Shown here in pieces: positions 1 to 9,203 of a stretch of DNA of 64,000 nucleotides. This stretch comes from Neptunicoccus cionae (GTDB lineage: Bacteria; Pseudomonadota; Alphaproteobacteria; Rhodobacterales; Rhodobacteraceae): contig NZ_PKOJ01000007.1 in NCBI RefSeq assembly GCF_002860325.1, positions 62,001-126,000 on the forward strand, given 5' to 3'. The number at the start of each line of letters is the position of its first letter. Within the stretch, counting starts at the first letter, position 1. The position numbers and the translations under genes are program-made. Below the pieces are notes generated by a model that saw nothing but the letters and a program-made list of their open reading frames with translations, searched no databases and was not told where the DNA came from.

Positions 1-684
1 CAGGGGATTTCACAGGATTACGGGCTGAGCATGCTGGGGCGTGGTGTGTCTATGGGCGTGCATGAAAGCCAGTCCCGTATACTGGAAAACCAGCTTGGCC
101 GCAGTCGCGCCTTTACCGGATATCTCTATAACCGGATGACCGAGGTGTTCGGAGATTTCGGGATCGAGAATGCCGAGATTTTTTACCGCGTGGTGAACAA
201 GCTCCATCGCGGGTTTATCCGGACCGAGGCCGATGAGGTGCAATATAACCTCCACGTGCTGTTGCGCTTTGATCTGGAGCGCAAGCTGATTGCCGGAGAA
301 CTGGAAGTTGCCGATCTGGAGGCGGCGTGGAACGAACGGTTCGAGCAGGATTTCGGCTATCCGGTAGACCAGCCCGCAAATGGCGTTTTGCAGGATGTGC
401 ACTGGTCGGTCGGGCTGTTCGGCTATTTCCCGACCTACTCTCTGGGCAATATCTATGCCGGAGAGCTGTTTGCCGCGATGTCCGGTGATCTGCCGGAGTT
501 GCAGGCGGATCTGGGCAAGGGCGATACCAAGGCGGCGCTGGCGTGGCTGGGGGATAAAATCCACCGCTTTGGTGCCCTTTACGAACCCCGCGAGACTATC
601 GCCCGTGCGGTCGGTCACGCGCCAACGGCCGAACCGCTTCTGGCCTATCTGAACGCAAAATTCGGCGAGATTTACAAGCTGTAG
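1..684 (+). CDS. Carboxypeptidase Taq (peptidase family M32), C-terminal part
   Basis: The reading frame is open from base 1, so the gene begins outside the window; 227 residues remain of a family usually near 490-500. The M32 signature GVHESQSR lies just after the left edge; in the family it follows the HExxH zinc site, which must lie upstream. The rest (NKLHRGFIRTEADEV, then DVHWSVGLFGYFPTYSLGN) is typical of the M32 C-terminal half. Family members are cytosolic metallocarboxypeptidases removing C-terminal residues from peptides. It converges on the hydratase-like gene that follows. The family call is firm; the physiological substrate is unknown. Confidence 0.93.
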   Translation, partial: QGISQDYGLSMLGRGVSMGVHESQSRILENQLGRSRAFTGYLYNRMTEVFGDFGIENAEIFYRVVNKLHRGFIRTEADEVQYNLHVLLRFDLERKLIAGELEVADLEAAWNERFEQDFGYPVDQPANGVLQDVHWSVGLFGYFPTYSLGNIYAGELFAAMSGDLPELQADLGKGDTKAALAWLGDKIHRFGALYEPRETIARAVGHAPTAEPLLAYLNAKFGEIYKL

Positions 685-706
685 TACCGGCAGCCGGACA
701 GGACGT

Positions 707-1501
707 TTATGTCTGCGACCAGTCCGGTTCGCGTTTTTCCAGAAAGGCCGCGATGCCTTCTTCGGTGTCGCGGTAGAGCATGTTTTGCGCCATGACATCG
801 CCCGTATAGGCATAGGCCTGATCAAGCGGCATCTGTATCTGCTCGTAAAACGCCTGCTTCCCGATCGCAACCGCCGCGCCAAGCTTGGTGGCAATCTGTT
901 CGGCCAGTGCCTGGGTTTCCTGTTCCACATCTGCAGGCGCCACGACACGGTTCACAAGGCCCAGTTCGCAAGCTTTATCGGCAGGGATGAACTGACCGGT
1001 TGTCAGCATTTCGAATGCGTGTTTGCGCGGTATGTTGCGGGACAGGGCCACCATTGGGGTGGAGCAGAACAGCCCGATATTCACCCCGTTCACACCGAAC
1101 TTTGTCTCTGTATCCGTCACTGCCAGATCGCAGCTTGCCACCAGCTGGCAACCGGCTGCGGTGGCCAGACCGTGGGGTTGGCAGATCACCGGTTGAGGCA
1201 GTTTCGGGATAGTGGTCATCATCTTTGTGCATTTGGCAAACAGGTTAAGGAAATACTGTTTGCCACCATCCTCCGCCTGACGCGCAACGGTCATTTCCTT
1301 GAGGTTATGACCCGCGCAAAACGCCTTGCCGTTGCCTTTCAGGATTACAACACGAATGGATTTGTCCTGCATCAGCGCGTCAAACTGGCTCTGTAACGCG
1401 TCCAGCATGTCATCAGACAACGCATTCAGGGTTTGCGGCGTGTTTAGCGTCAGCGTGGCAATTGCGCCGGAGTCGTTGCGTAACAGGATGTCGGAATTCA
1501 T
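707..1501 (-). CDS. Enoyl-CoA hydratase/isomerase-family protein, ECHDC3-like
   Basis: A 264-residue crotonase-fold protein. The oxyanion-hole motif FCAGHNLKEM is present. Where classical hydratases have a glutamate-bearing GGTQ-type loop, this protein reads GLFCSTPMVALSRNIPRK, which resembles the mitochondrial ECHDC3 subgroup. Plain hydratase activity is therefore doubtful. I chose the ATG at 1501 because AGGGGAAA lies just upstream; an in-frame ATG 17 codons earlier would give an unlike-family extension. It is divergent from the thioesterase gene, and a shared promoter region of about 70 bp is likely. It probably acts on a CoA thioester in the cytosol; the substrate is not predictable. Confidence 0.85.
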   Translation of the reverse strand: MNSDILLRNDSGAIATLTLNTPQTLNALSDDMLDALQSQFDALMQDKSIRVVILKGNGKAFCAGHNLKEMTVARQAEDGGKQYFLNLFAKCTKMMTTIPKLPQPVICQPHGLATAAGCQLVASCDLAVTDTETKFGVNGVNIGLFCSTPMVALSRNIPRKHAFEMLTTGQFIPADKACELGLVNRVVAPADVEQETQALAEQIATKLGAAVAIGKQAFYEQIQMPLDQAYAYTGDVMAQNMLYRDTEEGIAAFLEKREPDWSQT

Positions 1502-1569
1502 GGTTTCCCCTTGTTTGGCGGTGCCCTTTGACCCAAACCTTAGACAAGACAAAAGGCCGAGGAAAGACC

Positions 1570-2001
1570 ATGCCCCTGAAAATGACCATAGACGAACTGC
1601 GCGAATTCTTTGAAGAGGTTTTTCCGCAGGTCAAAGATGATTTTCTTATCGAAGAGATGAGCGATGACGAAATTACCGTGCGTCTGAAAGTAACGGAAAA
1701 ACACCTGCGCCCGGGTGGCACGGTTTCCGGGCCGTCCATGTTCGGGCTGGCGGATGTGTGTTTCTATCTGATCATCATGGGGAACATCGGGCCCAAAGCC
1801 CTGACGGTAACAACCAACTGTTCCATCGATTTCATGCGCAAACCCGAACCGCGCGACATGATCGCCAAGGCGCGCCTGCTCAAGCTCGGGAAGGCTTTGG
1901 CTGTCGGGGATGTAATGCTGTATTCCGAAGGCATGGACAAACCTGTTGCCCATGCCAATGTGACGTATTCCATTCCGCCACGGGATGAATTCGTGCGTTA
2001 G
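1570..2001 (+). CDS. PaaI-type hotdog-fold acyl-CoA thioesterase
   Basis: A 143-residue single hotdog domain. The region RPGGTVSGPSMFGLADVCFYLIIM fits the PaaI/YdiI-like helix, where GxxxGxxxxxxxD carries the catalytic acid, and TNCSIDFMRKPEPRDMIAKARLLKLGK is the usual strand pair after it. The ATG at 1570 follows GAGGAAAGACC and gives the family length; the frame stays open upstream only by chance. It shares a short divergent promoter region with the crotonase-like gene, suggesting a common CoA-thioester pathway. Its stop overlaps the convergent RTX gene by 4 bp. Confidence 0.85.
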   Translation: MPLKMTIDELREFFEEVFPQVKDDFLIEEMSDDEITVRLKVTEKHLRPGGTVSGPSMFGLADVCFYLIIMGNIGPKALTVTTNCSIDFMRKPEPRDMIAKARLLKLGKALAVGDVMLYSEGMDKPVAHANVTYSIPPRDEFVR

Positions 2002-4124
2002 AACAGACTGTCGGTGATGTAATCTCCGTCCTTGAAATCCGACAGATCGGCGCCCACCACCAGAACCGAGTGGTCTGCGTTTACTTTGAACAGAACGCCT
2101 GCGTCATTGTCGATGACCTTGATCGCAGGGGCTCCGGCTGTTTTCAGATTGTAGGCCGTGATGCTCATGTCCAGAACGTCTGTCCCGAATTCGAAGTCAA
2201 GGATCTTGTCCTTGCCGAAATCGGAATCCTGAAAGACGAAACTGTCTGCACCGTCACCGCCAAACAATTGGTCGTTGCCGTCGCTGTCATAGATCGTATC
2301 GTTTCCGGCGCCGCCATATTCCTTGTCATTGCCGCCGCCGGAATAAATATTATCGTTGCCCGCATCGCCATAGACTTTGTCGTTTCCTTCGCCGCCTTGA
2401 ACAAAGTCGTTCCCGCCGCCACCGAAAATCTTGTCTTTTCCTTCGCCGCCGTAAATGTAGTCGTCGCCGTTTCCGGCTTTCAGAACATCGTTGCCGTCCT
2501 CGCTATTCAGCGTGTCAGAGCCACCTCCACCCAGCAGCACATCGCGGTCATTGCCACCAAACAGTGAGTCACCGCCACCGCCGCCTGTCAGTCGGTCTTT
2601 GCCGTCGCCACCATAAAGCTGGTCGCCGCCGCCATTGCCAAGCAGTTTGTCGTTGCCTTCGCCGCCATACAGAAAGTCTCCGCCACCGCCGCCGCGCAGG
2701 GTGTCATTGTCCTGACCGCCGTAAAGCGTATCATTGCCGGCATCGCCTGAAAGCACGTCATCTCCGGCTTCACCATACAGCAGGTCGCTTCCGTCACCGC
2801 CGGAGACAGCATCATCGCCGCTGCCCCCCTTGATGTAGTCGGCTTTCTTGCCGCCGGACAAATCATCATTTCCGGCCAGCCCCAGAAGAATATCCTCGCC
2901 TTCTGTGCCGGACTTCTTGTTGTCCTTGCCGTCGCCTTCCCAGAAGTAATCCGGTTCGGTCAGGTCCACCCCTTGCAGGGAATCCCCGTAGCTCAGCCAT
3001 TTGAAGGTGCTGTCGTGCAGGGTTATAAAGAACTGACCGGTCTTGAGTTCATGGAAAGCTGCGTTGGACTGGTCTTCGATTTCGGGGTCTTCGTGGATCA
3101 CCGCAGGGCCAAAGACAAGCTTGCCCGAAGGGGAGATAACCGAGAGATAGACATCGGAATCCGATTCATAGATTGAAATTTTCCGATAGCCGGTGAAAGT
3201 AACGGCCAAAAGGCCGCTTTCGGTTTCGGCGACTGCGAATTCGTTCGGTGTGACACTCTCACCGTCGATCTTGGAATCAAAGGTGACGGGCTTACCCTGG
3301 GCAACGCCGTTCTTGTTATACTTCTGAATGTGGACCAGATCCGTATCGGCGGTATGAGGATAGACGCCTACGATGGAATAGACCGCCAGAAAACCGCCGT
3401 CTTTGGTGGCGTGGATCGCCGGATCGGCGGCATAGTTTTCAATGTCGGAGTTATGGGGCATTTCAAACCGCGCGCCATCCGGTTTGCCTTTGCTGTTAAA
3501 GAACTGGCCGTATCGCGCACTTTCGCTGCCAAGGTGCCAGGTGGCCAGAAAACGTCCGTCTTCCATCTCTGTTAAAACCGGATTGGCGCGTGCAAATTCA
3601 CCGGTGCCGCGGCCTTCGTCAAAGTTGTAAGTGGAAACCAGTTTACCCTTGTCGTTGAAGAACCGGCCAACGTATTCCAGTTCTGCTTCGGGTGCGCGGT
3701 CGCGATAGGCGACAAAAAAGCCGTCCTTGGTTTTGATGGCCGATTTCATTTCCATCAAATAGCCGCTGTCCAGAATCTTGGCATCCCCAATTTGGGTGCC
3801 ATTTGCCTTGTAATCCATCAATACGATCCGGTTGTGATTGATGGTTTCGGCGTCTTCTTCCATTATGATGGAAAACTTTCCCTTATCCCCGGCCATTATC
3901 GTTGGAACTTTGTAGCCGAGAGCAAAAGTGCCCTGTGTAAACAGTTCTTCTGAAACTCCGGTTTTCGGGTTATAAAGGCTGACCCGTAAAAGGCCGCTGC
4001 TGCTGCCAAGATAGGCGCTTGCTACTTTGCCATTGCTGAGCACTGTACTGGTGTATGTTTCTTCAACCGAAACGCCTAGGCCGTCGCCAGAAAGGAGATG
4101 CTGATCTCCGATAAAACCAACCAT
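1998..4124 (-). CDS. RTX-type calcium-binding protein, probable type I secretion substrate
   Basis: A 708-residue acidic protein without an N-terminal signal peptide. Residues 1-400 hold degenerate repeats with motifs like GGFLAVYS and GRFLATWH, each followed by a tyrosine/asparagine-rich strand, as in the propeller-like N-terminal parts of alphaproteobacterial RTX proteins. Residues about 406-630 are 25 consecutive glycine/aspartate-rich nonapeptides (GGxGxDxLx type) predicted to form a calcium beta-roll. About 80 residues follow, ending in DSLF, a plausible uncleaved type I signal. AGAGGG precedes the ATG. No ABC exporter, membrane-fusion protein or activating acyltransferase is nearby. Function of the N-terminal half is unknown; an adhesin or surface-layer role is possible. 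Confidence 0.88.
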   Translation of the reverse strand: MVGFIGDQHLLSGDGLGVSVEETYTSTVLSNGKVASAYLGSSSGLLRVSLYNPKTGVSEELFTQGTFALGYKVPTIMAGDKGKFSIIMEEDAETINHNRIVLMDYKANGTQIGDAKILDSGYLMEMKSAIKTKDGFFVAYRDRAPEAELEYVGRFFNDKGKLVSTYNFDEGRGTGEFARANPVLTEMEDGRFLATWHLGSESARYGQFFNSKGKPDGARFEMPHNSDIENYAADPAIHATKDGGFLAVYSIVGVYPHTADTDLVHIQKYNKNGVAQGKPVTFDSKIDGESVTPNEFAVAETESGLLAVTFTGYRKISIYESDSDVYLSVISPSGKLVFGPAVIHEDPEIEDQSNAAFHELKTGQFFITLHDSTFKWLSYGDSLQGVDLTEPDYFWEGDGKDNKKSGTEGEDILLGLAGNDDLSGGKKADYIKGGSGDDAVSGGDGSDLLYGEAGDDVLSGDAGNDTLYGGQDNDTLRGGGGGDFLYGGEGNDKLLGNGGGDQLYGGDGKDRLTGGGGGDSLFGGNDRDVLLGGGGSDTLNSEDGNDVLKAGNGDDYIYGGEGKDKIFGGGGNDFVQGGEGNDKVYGDAGNDNIYSGGGNDKEYGGAGNDTIYDSDGNDQLFGGDGADSFVFQDSDFGKDKILDFEFGTDVLDMSITAYNLKTAGAPAIKVIDNDAGVLFKVNADHSVLVVGADLSDFKDGDYITDSLF

Positions 4125-4427
4125 GGAAATTCCCTCTGAAATAGGTGGTGTATTAAATGAGTTATTGGTGCACGATTTTTTCGCAAATCCACATTATTGA
4201 GGCTTTTAACAACTTCAAGAAATTTTTGAGGTTCCTATAGCCCGAAAAACCGTCTTTTGACCCGTTTTTGATGGGGTAAAATAATACCATAATTTTAAGT
4301 GTCTGTTTTTGTTGTGTTTTGCTGCGCTTTTTGCAATTGACTGCTGCGCTCAGGCGAGTAGAACAGGCGCAGAATTCGACAGGGCCTTTCGGCCTTGTTT
4401 TCACTTCCAGCAATTGGACTTAAAACC
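4125..4427. promoter_or_regulatory. AT-rich divergent intergenic region, RTX gene / rplM
   Basis: About 300 bp without a convincing gene. It is clearly more AT-rich than its surroundings, especially 4140-4330. It must hold the promoter of the leftward RTX gene and of the rplM-rpsI operon. Short frames on the minus strand (4162-4642) run through the AT-rich tract and into rplM and have no protein-like features, so I do not call them. Confidence 0.6.
4380..4401 (+). promoter_or_regulatory. Hairpin followed by T run in the rplM leader
   Basis: A 7-bp stem (CAGGGCC, TTTC loop, GGCCTTG, one G-U pair) is followed by TTTTC, ending about 27 bp before the rplM start. It resembles a weak intrinsic terminator placed in a 5' leader. 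In other bacteria L13 regulates its own operon through the leader RNA, so an attenuation or binding element is an inference, not something shown by the sequence. Confidence 0.4.
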
Positions 4428-4895
4428 ATGAAAACTTTCTCAGCAACGCCTGCTGATATCGACAAGAAATGGATCCTGATCGACGCTGAAGGCGTTGTTC
4501 TGGGCCGTTTGGCGTCGATCGTTGCCATGCGCCTGCGTGGCAAGCACAAGGCTTCTTTCACACCGTCAATGGACATGGGCGATAATGTTATCATTATCAA
4601 CGCCGACAAGATCCAGATGACCGGTAAAAAACGCACCGACAAGATTCACTACTGGCACACCGGTTATCCGGGGGGGATCAAATCCCGCACAGCCGGTCAG
4701 ATCCTTGAAGGCAAGCACCCTGAGCGTCTGGTTACACAGGCTGTCAAACGGATGCTGCCAGGTGGCCCACTGTCCCGTCAGCAAATGACAAACCTGCGCG
4801 TTTACGCAAGCGCAGAGCACCCCCACGAGGCGCAAAACCCCGAAGTGCTGGATGTCAAAGCGATGAACCCTAAAAACACGCGGAGCCAGTCATGA
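4428..4895 (+). CDS. rplM: 50S ribosomal protein L13
   Basis: A 155-residue L13. It begins [15 protein letters not shown] and contains the L13 signature VLGRLAS near residue 25, [17 protein letters not shown] in the middle, and [22 protein letters not shown]13 is an early-assembly 23S rRNA-binding protein of the large subunit. I chose the ATG at 4428, which gives the family N-terminus; the upstream in-frame ATG at 4395 lies inside the leader hairpin. It overlaps rpsI by ATGA, the conserved rplM-rpsI operon. Confidence 0.98.
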   Translation: MKTFSATPADIDKKWILIDAEGVVLGRLASIVAMRLRGKHKASFTPSMDMGDNVIIINADKIQMTGKKRTDKIHYWHTGYPGGIKSRTAGQILEGKHPERLVTQAVKRMLPGGPLSRQQMTNLRVYASAEHPHEAQNPEVLDVKAMNPKNTRSQS

Positions 4896-5398
4896 GCGAC
4901 GAAATCAAATCCCTGGACGATCTGAAAGACGCTGTAGAAGCTTCTGACATGGTGATCGAAGACGCTGCTGGCGAATCTGCTGCTGTCACTCGCGAAGCTG
5001 TGCGCGACGAACTGGGCCGCTCCTATGCGACAGGCAAACGGAAAGACGCGGTAGCCCGCGTTTGGATCAAGCCTGGTTCCGGTAAAGTGACCATCAACGG
5101 CAAAGAGCAAAACAAATATTTTGCCCGTCCGGTTCTGCAAATGATCCTGGCACAGCCTTTCGAAATCGCTGGTGTTGTTGGCGAATTCGACGTGATGGCA
5201 ACTGTTAAGGGCGGTGGCCTGTCCGGTCAGGCTGGCGCTGTTAAGCACGGTATTTCCAAAGCGCTGCAACTTTACGAACCATCCCTGCGCGCTCCTCTGA
5301 AAGCCGCTGGCTTCCTGACACGTGACTCCCGCGTTGTGGAACGTAAGAAATACGGTAAGCGCAAGGCGCGCCGGAGCTTCCAGTTCTCCAAGCGTTAA
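4892..5398 (+). CDS. rpsI: 30S ribosomal protein S9
   Basis: A 168-residue S9. The core starts with [15 protein letters not shown] near residue 44 and ends with the invariant basic tail [13 protein letters not shown], whose final SKR contacts the P-site tRNA. The first 40 or so residues are an acidic extension ([18 protein letters not shown]) absent from the 130-residue E. coli protein but usual in alphaproteobacteria. Its ATG overlaps the rplM stop (ATGA), indicating translational coupling. An intrinsic terminator follows within 25 bp. Confidence 0.98.
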   Translation: MSDEIKSLDDLKDAVEASDMVIEDAAGESAAVTREAVRDELGRSYATGKRKDAVARVWIKPGSGKVTINGKEQNKYFARPVLQMILAQPFEIAGVVGEFDVMATVKGGGLSGQAGAVKHGISKALQLYEPSLRAPLKAAGFLTRDSRVVERKKYGKRKARRSFQFSKR

Positions 5399-5420
5399 GC
5401 TTTACGAACAGATTATCGAA

Positions 5421-5450
5421 AAGGGGCGGTGTTTCACTGCCCCTTTTTTG
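5421..5450 (+). terminator. Intrinsic terminator of rplM-rpsI
   Basis: A 9-bp stem, GGGGCGGTG paired with CACTGCCCC (one G-U pair), with a TTT loop, followed by six T residues. It lies 25 bp after the rpsI stop and should end the ribosomal operon. Confidence 0.9.
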
Positions 5451-5539
5451 TTGCAGCCGGTTCATTGTTACAATGCTGTCGTGCTGTTGTTATGCACTTG
5501 GGCTATCCGTCCGAGCAAAACGTTAAGACAGAGGCACAG

Positions 5540-6415
5540 ATGAACCAGCAGATCAGCGGTGCGCAGGATATTTCCTATGCAACCTCGGTTCCAAGCAAAG
5601 CCGGACAAGTGGTAATCCGCACGGTGGAAACCCTTACAGGGCGCAACCGGCTCCTTCGCATGGCGCAGGGCTATGACAGTGCGGTGCAGCAGGGAGAGGA
5701 TTTCTGGCAGGTCATCGCACGAAGCTACGGGCTGCGGCTCGATGTAATTGGTGGAAGTCTGGAGAATATTCCCAAGACAGGACCGCTGATCCTGATCGCC
5801 AACCACCCTTACGGTATCCTTGACGGGCTGGTGCTGGGGAATATCCTGTCCCGCACTCGGGGTGATTTCCGGTTTATGGCCCATCGTGTATTTTGCAAAT
5901 CGGCAGAGTTGGACCGTGTGATCCTGCCAATCAATTTCGATGGCACCAGAGAGGCCGTGCAGGAGAACCTTGCAACGCGTAAGACCGCGCTTTCCTATCT
6001 GGGGCAGGGCGGTGCGATCGGCATATTTCCGGGGGGCACGGTTTCCACCGCGCCGCGCCCATTTGCGCGTCCGCTTGATCCGCGCTGGCGTTCCTTTACG
6101 GCCAAACTGATCGCCAAGACGAATGCCACAGTGGTTCCGGTCTATTTTGACGGTGCAAACAGCCGGTTGTTCCAGATAGCCAGCCATTTGAACTATACCC
6201 TGCGGATGTCGCTTTTGATCAACGAATTCAGGCGTGCGCGCAAGGAACCTGTGCGACTGGTGGTCGGAGAGCCACTAAAACGCAGCGATTTGGATGTATA
6301 TTCCAAAGATGCGCGCGGGATGATGGATTTCCTGCGTGAATCAACCTATAGCCTGTCCCCGAAGCCTGTACCGCGTGGCGGTTACGGTTTCGAGTTTGAG
6401 GACAACCATCGGTAA
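5540..6415 (+). CDS. PlsC-family lysophospholipid acyltransferase
   Basis: A 291-residue glycerolipid acyltransferase-type protein. The NHx4D motif is seen in [11 protein letters not shown], and the second family block is [13 protein letters not shown] in place of the usual FPEGTRS. A third block, [16 protein letters not shown], binds the acyl donor side in relatives. It has no strong membrane segment, consistent with a peripheral enzyme at the inner membrane. I chose the ATG at 5540, preceded by GAGG; the frame is open back to 5429, across the rpsI terminator, so longer starts are unlikely. It could act on lysophosphatidate or lyso-ornithine lipid; I cannot separate these. murI follows after 5 bp, so the two are probably cotranscribed. 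Confidence 0.82.
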   Translation: MNQQISGAQDISYATSVPSKAGQVVIRTVETLTGRNRLLRMAQGYDSAVQQGEDFWQVIARSYGLRLDVIGGSLENIPKTGPLILIANHPYGILDGLVLGNILSRTRGDFRFMAHRVFCKSAELDRVILPINFDGTREAVQENLATRKTALSYLGQGGAIGIFPGGTVSTAPRPFARPLDPRWRSFTAKLIAKTNATVVPVYFDGANSRLFQIASHLNYTLRMSLLINEFRRARKEPVRLVVGEPLKRSDLDVYSKDARGMMDFLRESTYSLSPKPVPRGGYGFEFEDNHR

Positions 6416-6420
6416 AATCC

Positions 6421-7233
6421 ATGCCTGTAGGCGTTTTTGATAGTGGACTGGGCGGCCTGACCGTCTTTGAAGCGATCCGCTCGCGGATGCCGGAGCAGCC
6501 TTTGGTCTATTTCGGTGACAATGCGATTGCTCCCATCGGGGTGCGCGATGCGGATGACATCTACGGGATTACCACGCGGGCTTGTGACCGTTTGTTCGAT
6601 GAAGGCTGTAATCTGGTAATTCTGGCCTGCAACACGGCTTCGGCTGTGGCCTTGAAGCGGATGCAGGAAAATTGGGTGCCCAAGGACAAGCGGGTGCTGG
6701 GTGTCTTCGTGCCGATGATTGAGGCGATGACCGAGCGTATGTGGGGCGATACTTCCCCGCCGCGGGAGGTTGCGGTCAAACAGGTTGCCCTGTTTGCCAC
6801 ACCAGCCACCGTCGCCAGCCGCGCCTTCCAGCGGGAACTGGCGTTTCGCGCGGTCGGAGTCGATGTAGAAGCACAGCCCTGCGGTGGTCTGGTGGATGCG
6901 CTGGAAGACAACGATCTGGAACTGGCAGAGGCTTTGGCCCGCAGCCACGTGGCAGCACTAAAACGGCGGATGCCGAACCCGCAGGCTGCGGTTTTGGGCT
7001 GTACCCATTATCCGATACTGGAAAAGGTTTTTCAGGATGCTCTGGGGCCTGAAGTGTCCGTTTATTCCCAAGGGCGTCTGACCGCGGCCAGTCTTGAGGA
7101 TTACCTGCAACGGCATCCCGATATGGTTGGCGCAGCAGGAGAGACCCGCTGTCTGACATCCGGTGATCCGGAGCGTGTCGGTACGGCCGCTACCCGGTTT
7201 ATCGGGCGAAGAATGGTGTTTGAGGGCGTCTGA
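6421..7233 (+). CDS. murI: Glutamate racemase
   Basis: A 270-residue racemase that makes D-glutamate for peptidoglycan. The first catalytic region is [12 protein letters not shown], the first cysteine lies in LACNTAS, and the second in GCTHYPIL. The substrate-binding PYG motif reads PIG (residues 38-40), an unusual change of the tyrosine to isoleucine. It starts 5 bp after the acyltransferase stop, so an envelope-related operon is likely. The family assignment is firm because both catalytic cysteines are present. Confidence 0.95.
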   Translation: MPVGVFDSGLGGLTVFEAIRSRMPEQPLVYFGDNAIAPIGVRDADDIYGITTRACDRLFDEGCNLVILACNTASAVALKRMQENWVPKDKRVLGVFVPMIEAMTERMWGDTSPPREVAVKQVALFATPATVASRAFQRELAFRAVGVDVEAQPCGGLVDALEDNDLELAEALARSHVAALKRRMPNPQAAVLGCTHYPILEKVFQDALGPEVSVYSQGRLTAASLEDYLQRHPDMVGAAGETRCLTSGDPERVGTAATRFIGRRMVFEGV

Positions 7234-7335
7234 GCGCCCCGAACACCTGACCCACACAGTTTTCAAACCTTCAGGCAGATTGCGCAGGGATGCAATTTGT
7301 CTTAGTTGTTTCACCGAATTCCAAGGAGATGGCCT

Positions 7336-8379
7336 ATGACCACGCATGTAGACACGCCGAAAAATATCGCGATTTTGGGGGCGTCCGGTTACACCGGCGC
7401 AGAACTGGTGCGATTGATCGCAACTCACCCCGGTATGGTTGTGCGTGCGATGACAGCGGACCGGAAGGCCGGCATGACTTACGGCGCAGTATTCCCCCAT
7501 TTGCGGCATCTGGAGCTGCCTGAACTGTGCACAATCGAAGAAGTGAACTTTGACGAGATTGATCTCGTGTTCTGCGCACTTCCACACGCCACCAGCCAGA
7601 GCGTGATCCGTGAATTGCCCGAGACAGTGAAGGTGGTCGATCTCTCCGCCGATTTCCGGCTGCGCGATCCTGAGACCTATGCAAAATGGTACGGCGGCCC
7701 CCATACAGCACTTGAGTTGCAAAAAGAGGCGGTTTACGGGCTGACAGAATACTACCGCGAGCAGATCAAATCTGCCCGTCTGGTTGCGGGCACAGGCTGT
7801 AACGCCATGACCGGCCTGATGCCTATCCTGCCGTTGCTGGAAGCAGGGGTGATTGACAGCGACGACATCATCATTGATCTGGCAACCGGAGTCAGCGGGG
7901 CAGGGCGTTCACCTAAAGAAGGCATGCTGCATTCCGAAGTGTCCGAAGGATACCGCGCCTATAATGTTGCCGCGCACCGGCATCTGGCAGAGTTCGATCA
8001 GGAAATGTCCCTGATTGCCGGAAAGCCTGTAGAAGTGACCTTCACGCCCCATCTTCTACCTCAGAACCGTGGTATTCTCGCGACGATCTATGTGAAGGGC
8101 GAGGCACAGGCGATCTATGATGTGCTACGGGCAAAATACGACGACGAACCCTTCGTCTATGTGCTGCCCTTCGGGGAAGCACCGGCAACGCAACATGTGC
8201 GTGGTTCGAACTATTGCCATCTCGGGGTGATCCCGGATCGCAAGCCCGGTCGTGTAATGGTGTTCTCTACGCTCGACAACCTGACCAAAGGCTCCAGCGG
8301 TCAGGCGATCCAGAATGCCAACCTGATGCTGGGTCTGCCGGAAACCATGGGGCTTGAACTGGCACCCATGTTCCCGTGA
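7336..8379 (+). CDS. argC: N-acetyl-gamma-glutamyl-phosphate reductase
   Basis: A 347-residue type-1 ArgC, the third step of arginine biosynthesis (NADPH-dependent reduction to the semialdehyde). The Rossmann motif [10 protein letters not shown] starts at residue 15, and the catalytic cysteine is Cys155 in GTGCNAMTG. Most ArgC proteins have GCY at this place; GCN is more like LysY-type relatives. AAGGAG at 7323-7328 fixes the ATG at 7336. It overlaps the next gene by GTGA. No other arg gene is nearby. Confidence 0.95.
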   Translation: MTTHVDTPKNIAILGASGYTGAELVRLIATHPGMVVRAMTADRKAGMTYGAVFPHLRHLELPELCTIEEVNFDEIDLVFCALPHATSQSVIRELPETVKVVDLSADFRLRDPETYAKWYGGPHTALELQKEAVYGLTEYYREQIKSARLVAGTGCNAMTGLMPILPLLEAGVIDSDDIIIDLATGVSGAGRSPKEGMLHSEVSEGYRAYNVAAHRHLAEFDQEMSLIAGKPVEVTFTPHLLPQNRGILATIYVKGEAQAIYDVLRAKYDDEPFVYVLPFGEAPATQHVRGSNYCHLGVIPDRKPGRVMVFSTLDNLTKGSSGQAIQNANLMLGLPETMGLELAPMFP

Positions 8380-9203
8380 TTCATTCACCGTTCATTGCTG
8401 TCCCGCGTGATGCAGTGAATTCTTTCATCGCGCGTGGCGGGGATATGCAGGCGGGTTACATCGCCTATTCCCTGCTGCTCGCGATTTTTCCGTTTCTGAT
8501 TTTTTGCGTGTCTTTGACCGGTATTTTTATCGGCGTGGACCGCAGCGCCGAAGCGGTTGGCGTTTTGTTTGATTTTGCGCCGCCCTATCTTGCCAAAGTG
8601 CTGGAACCGGCGGTTGTGGATGTGCTGTCACGAACGCATAGCCTGTTCACCCTGTTCATTCTGGTGGCGATTTGGGCAGCCATGCGTGGGGTTGAGGCAA
8701 TAAACCGCGCCTTTGACAGCATCTACGGAGAGCGGGACGGAGGTGTCTGGCTGCTACGCAAAACCAAGGCGCTGGTGACTGTTTTCCTGTCAGCTATTTC
8801 GGCAGTCGTTCTGGGGTTGTCGATCCTTCTCGCTCCCGGATTGATCGTCGTAATAGAAGAGTTCACCCAGATTGAAATTCCGACCAACATTACTTTGATG
8901 CGATACGCTGTTGGTATCATTGTATTTTACTGCCTCATATGGAGCCTGCACTGGTTCCTGCCAAGCAATCACGCAGAGGGGTTTACCCGCTGGCCGGGTG
9001 CGGTGTTCACCACCATAAGCTGGCTCGGCATGGCGACCGGTCTGTCAATTTTCCTTGCAAACTGGGGGCGATATTCTGTCACTTACGGTGCATTGGCGGG
9101 CATTGTGATCACCATGTTGTTTCTGTACTTTTCCGCTGCAATCATATTGTTGGGGGCGGAACTGAACGCTGCGCTGCAACGCTATAAGAAAGAGCACACC
9201 TGA
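8376..9203 (+). CDS. YihY/BrkB-family inner membrane protein
   Basis: A 275-residue protein with about six predicted membrane helices. The conserved opening is [23 protein letters not shown], with [18 protein letters not shown] in the first loop and [28 protein letters not shown] at the end. The older name ribonuclease BN is an error carried from E. coli; no catalytic residues are visible and the function is unknown. It starts with GTG overlapping the argC stop and its own stop overlaps the ccmE start, so argC, this gene and ccmE are likely one transcript. Confidence 0.88.
   Translation: MIHSPFIAVPRDAVNSFIARGGDMQAGYIAYSLLLAIFPFLIFCVSLTGIFIGVDRSAEAVGVLFDFAPPYLAKVLEPAVVDVLSRTHSLFTLFILVAIWAAMRGVEAINRAFDSIYGERDGGVWLLRKTKALVTVFLSAISAVVLGLSILLAPGLIVVIEEFTQIEIPTNITLMRYAVGIIVFYCLIWSLHWFLPSNHAEGFTRWPGAVFTTISWLGMATGLSIFLANWGRYSVTYGALAGIVITMLFLYFSAAIILLGAELNAALQRYKKEHT

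Noticed and set aside
10-948. 312-codon minus-strand frame at the left edge
   Set aside because: It is antisense to the M32 carboxypeptidase, which carries the HESQSR motif, and its product has no family features.
2070-2869. Several long frames on the plus strand and alternative minus frames within the RTX gene
   Set aside because: They come from the glycine/aspartate repeat, whose regular codons leave other frames open. Their products are low-complexity and lack start signals.
2300-2890. Periodic DNA that might be taken for a CRISPR or satellite array
   Set aside because: The period is 27 bp and codes for RTX nonapeptides in frame; units vary in sequence and there are no unique spacers.
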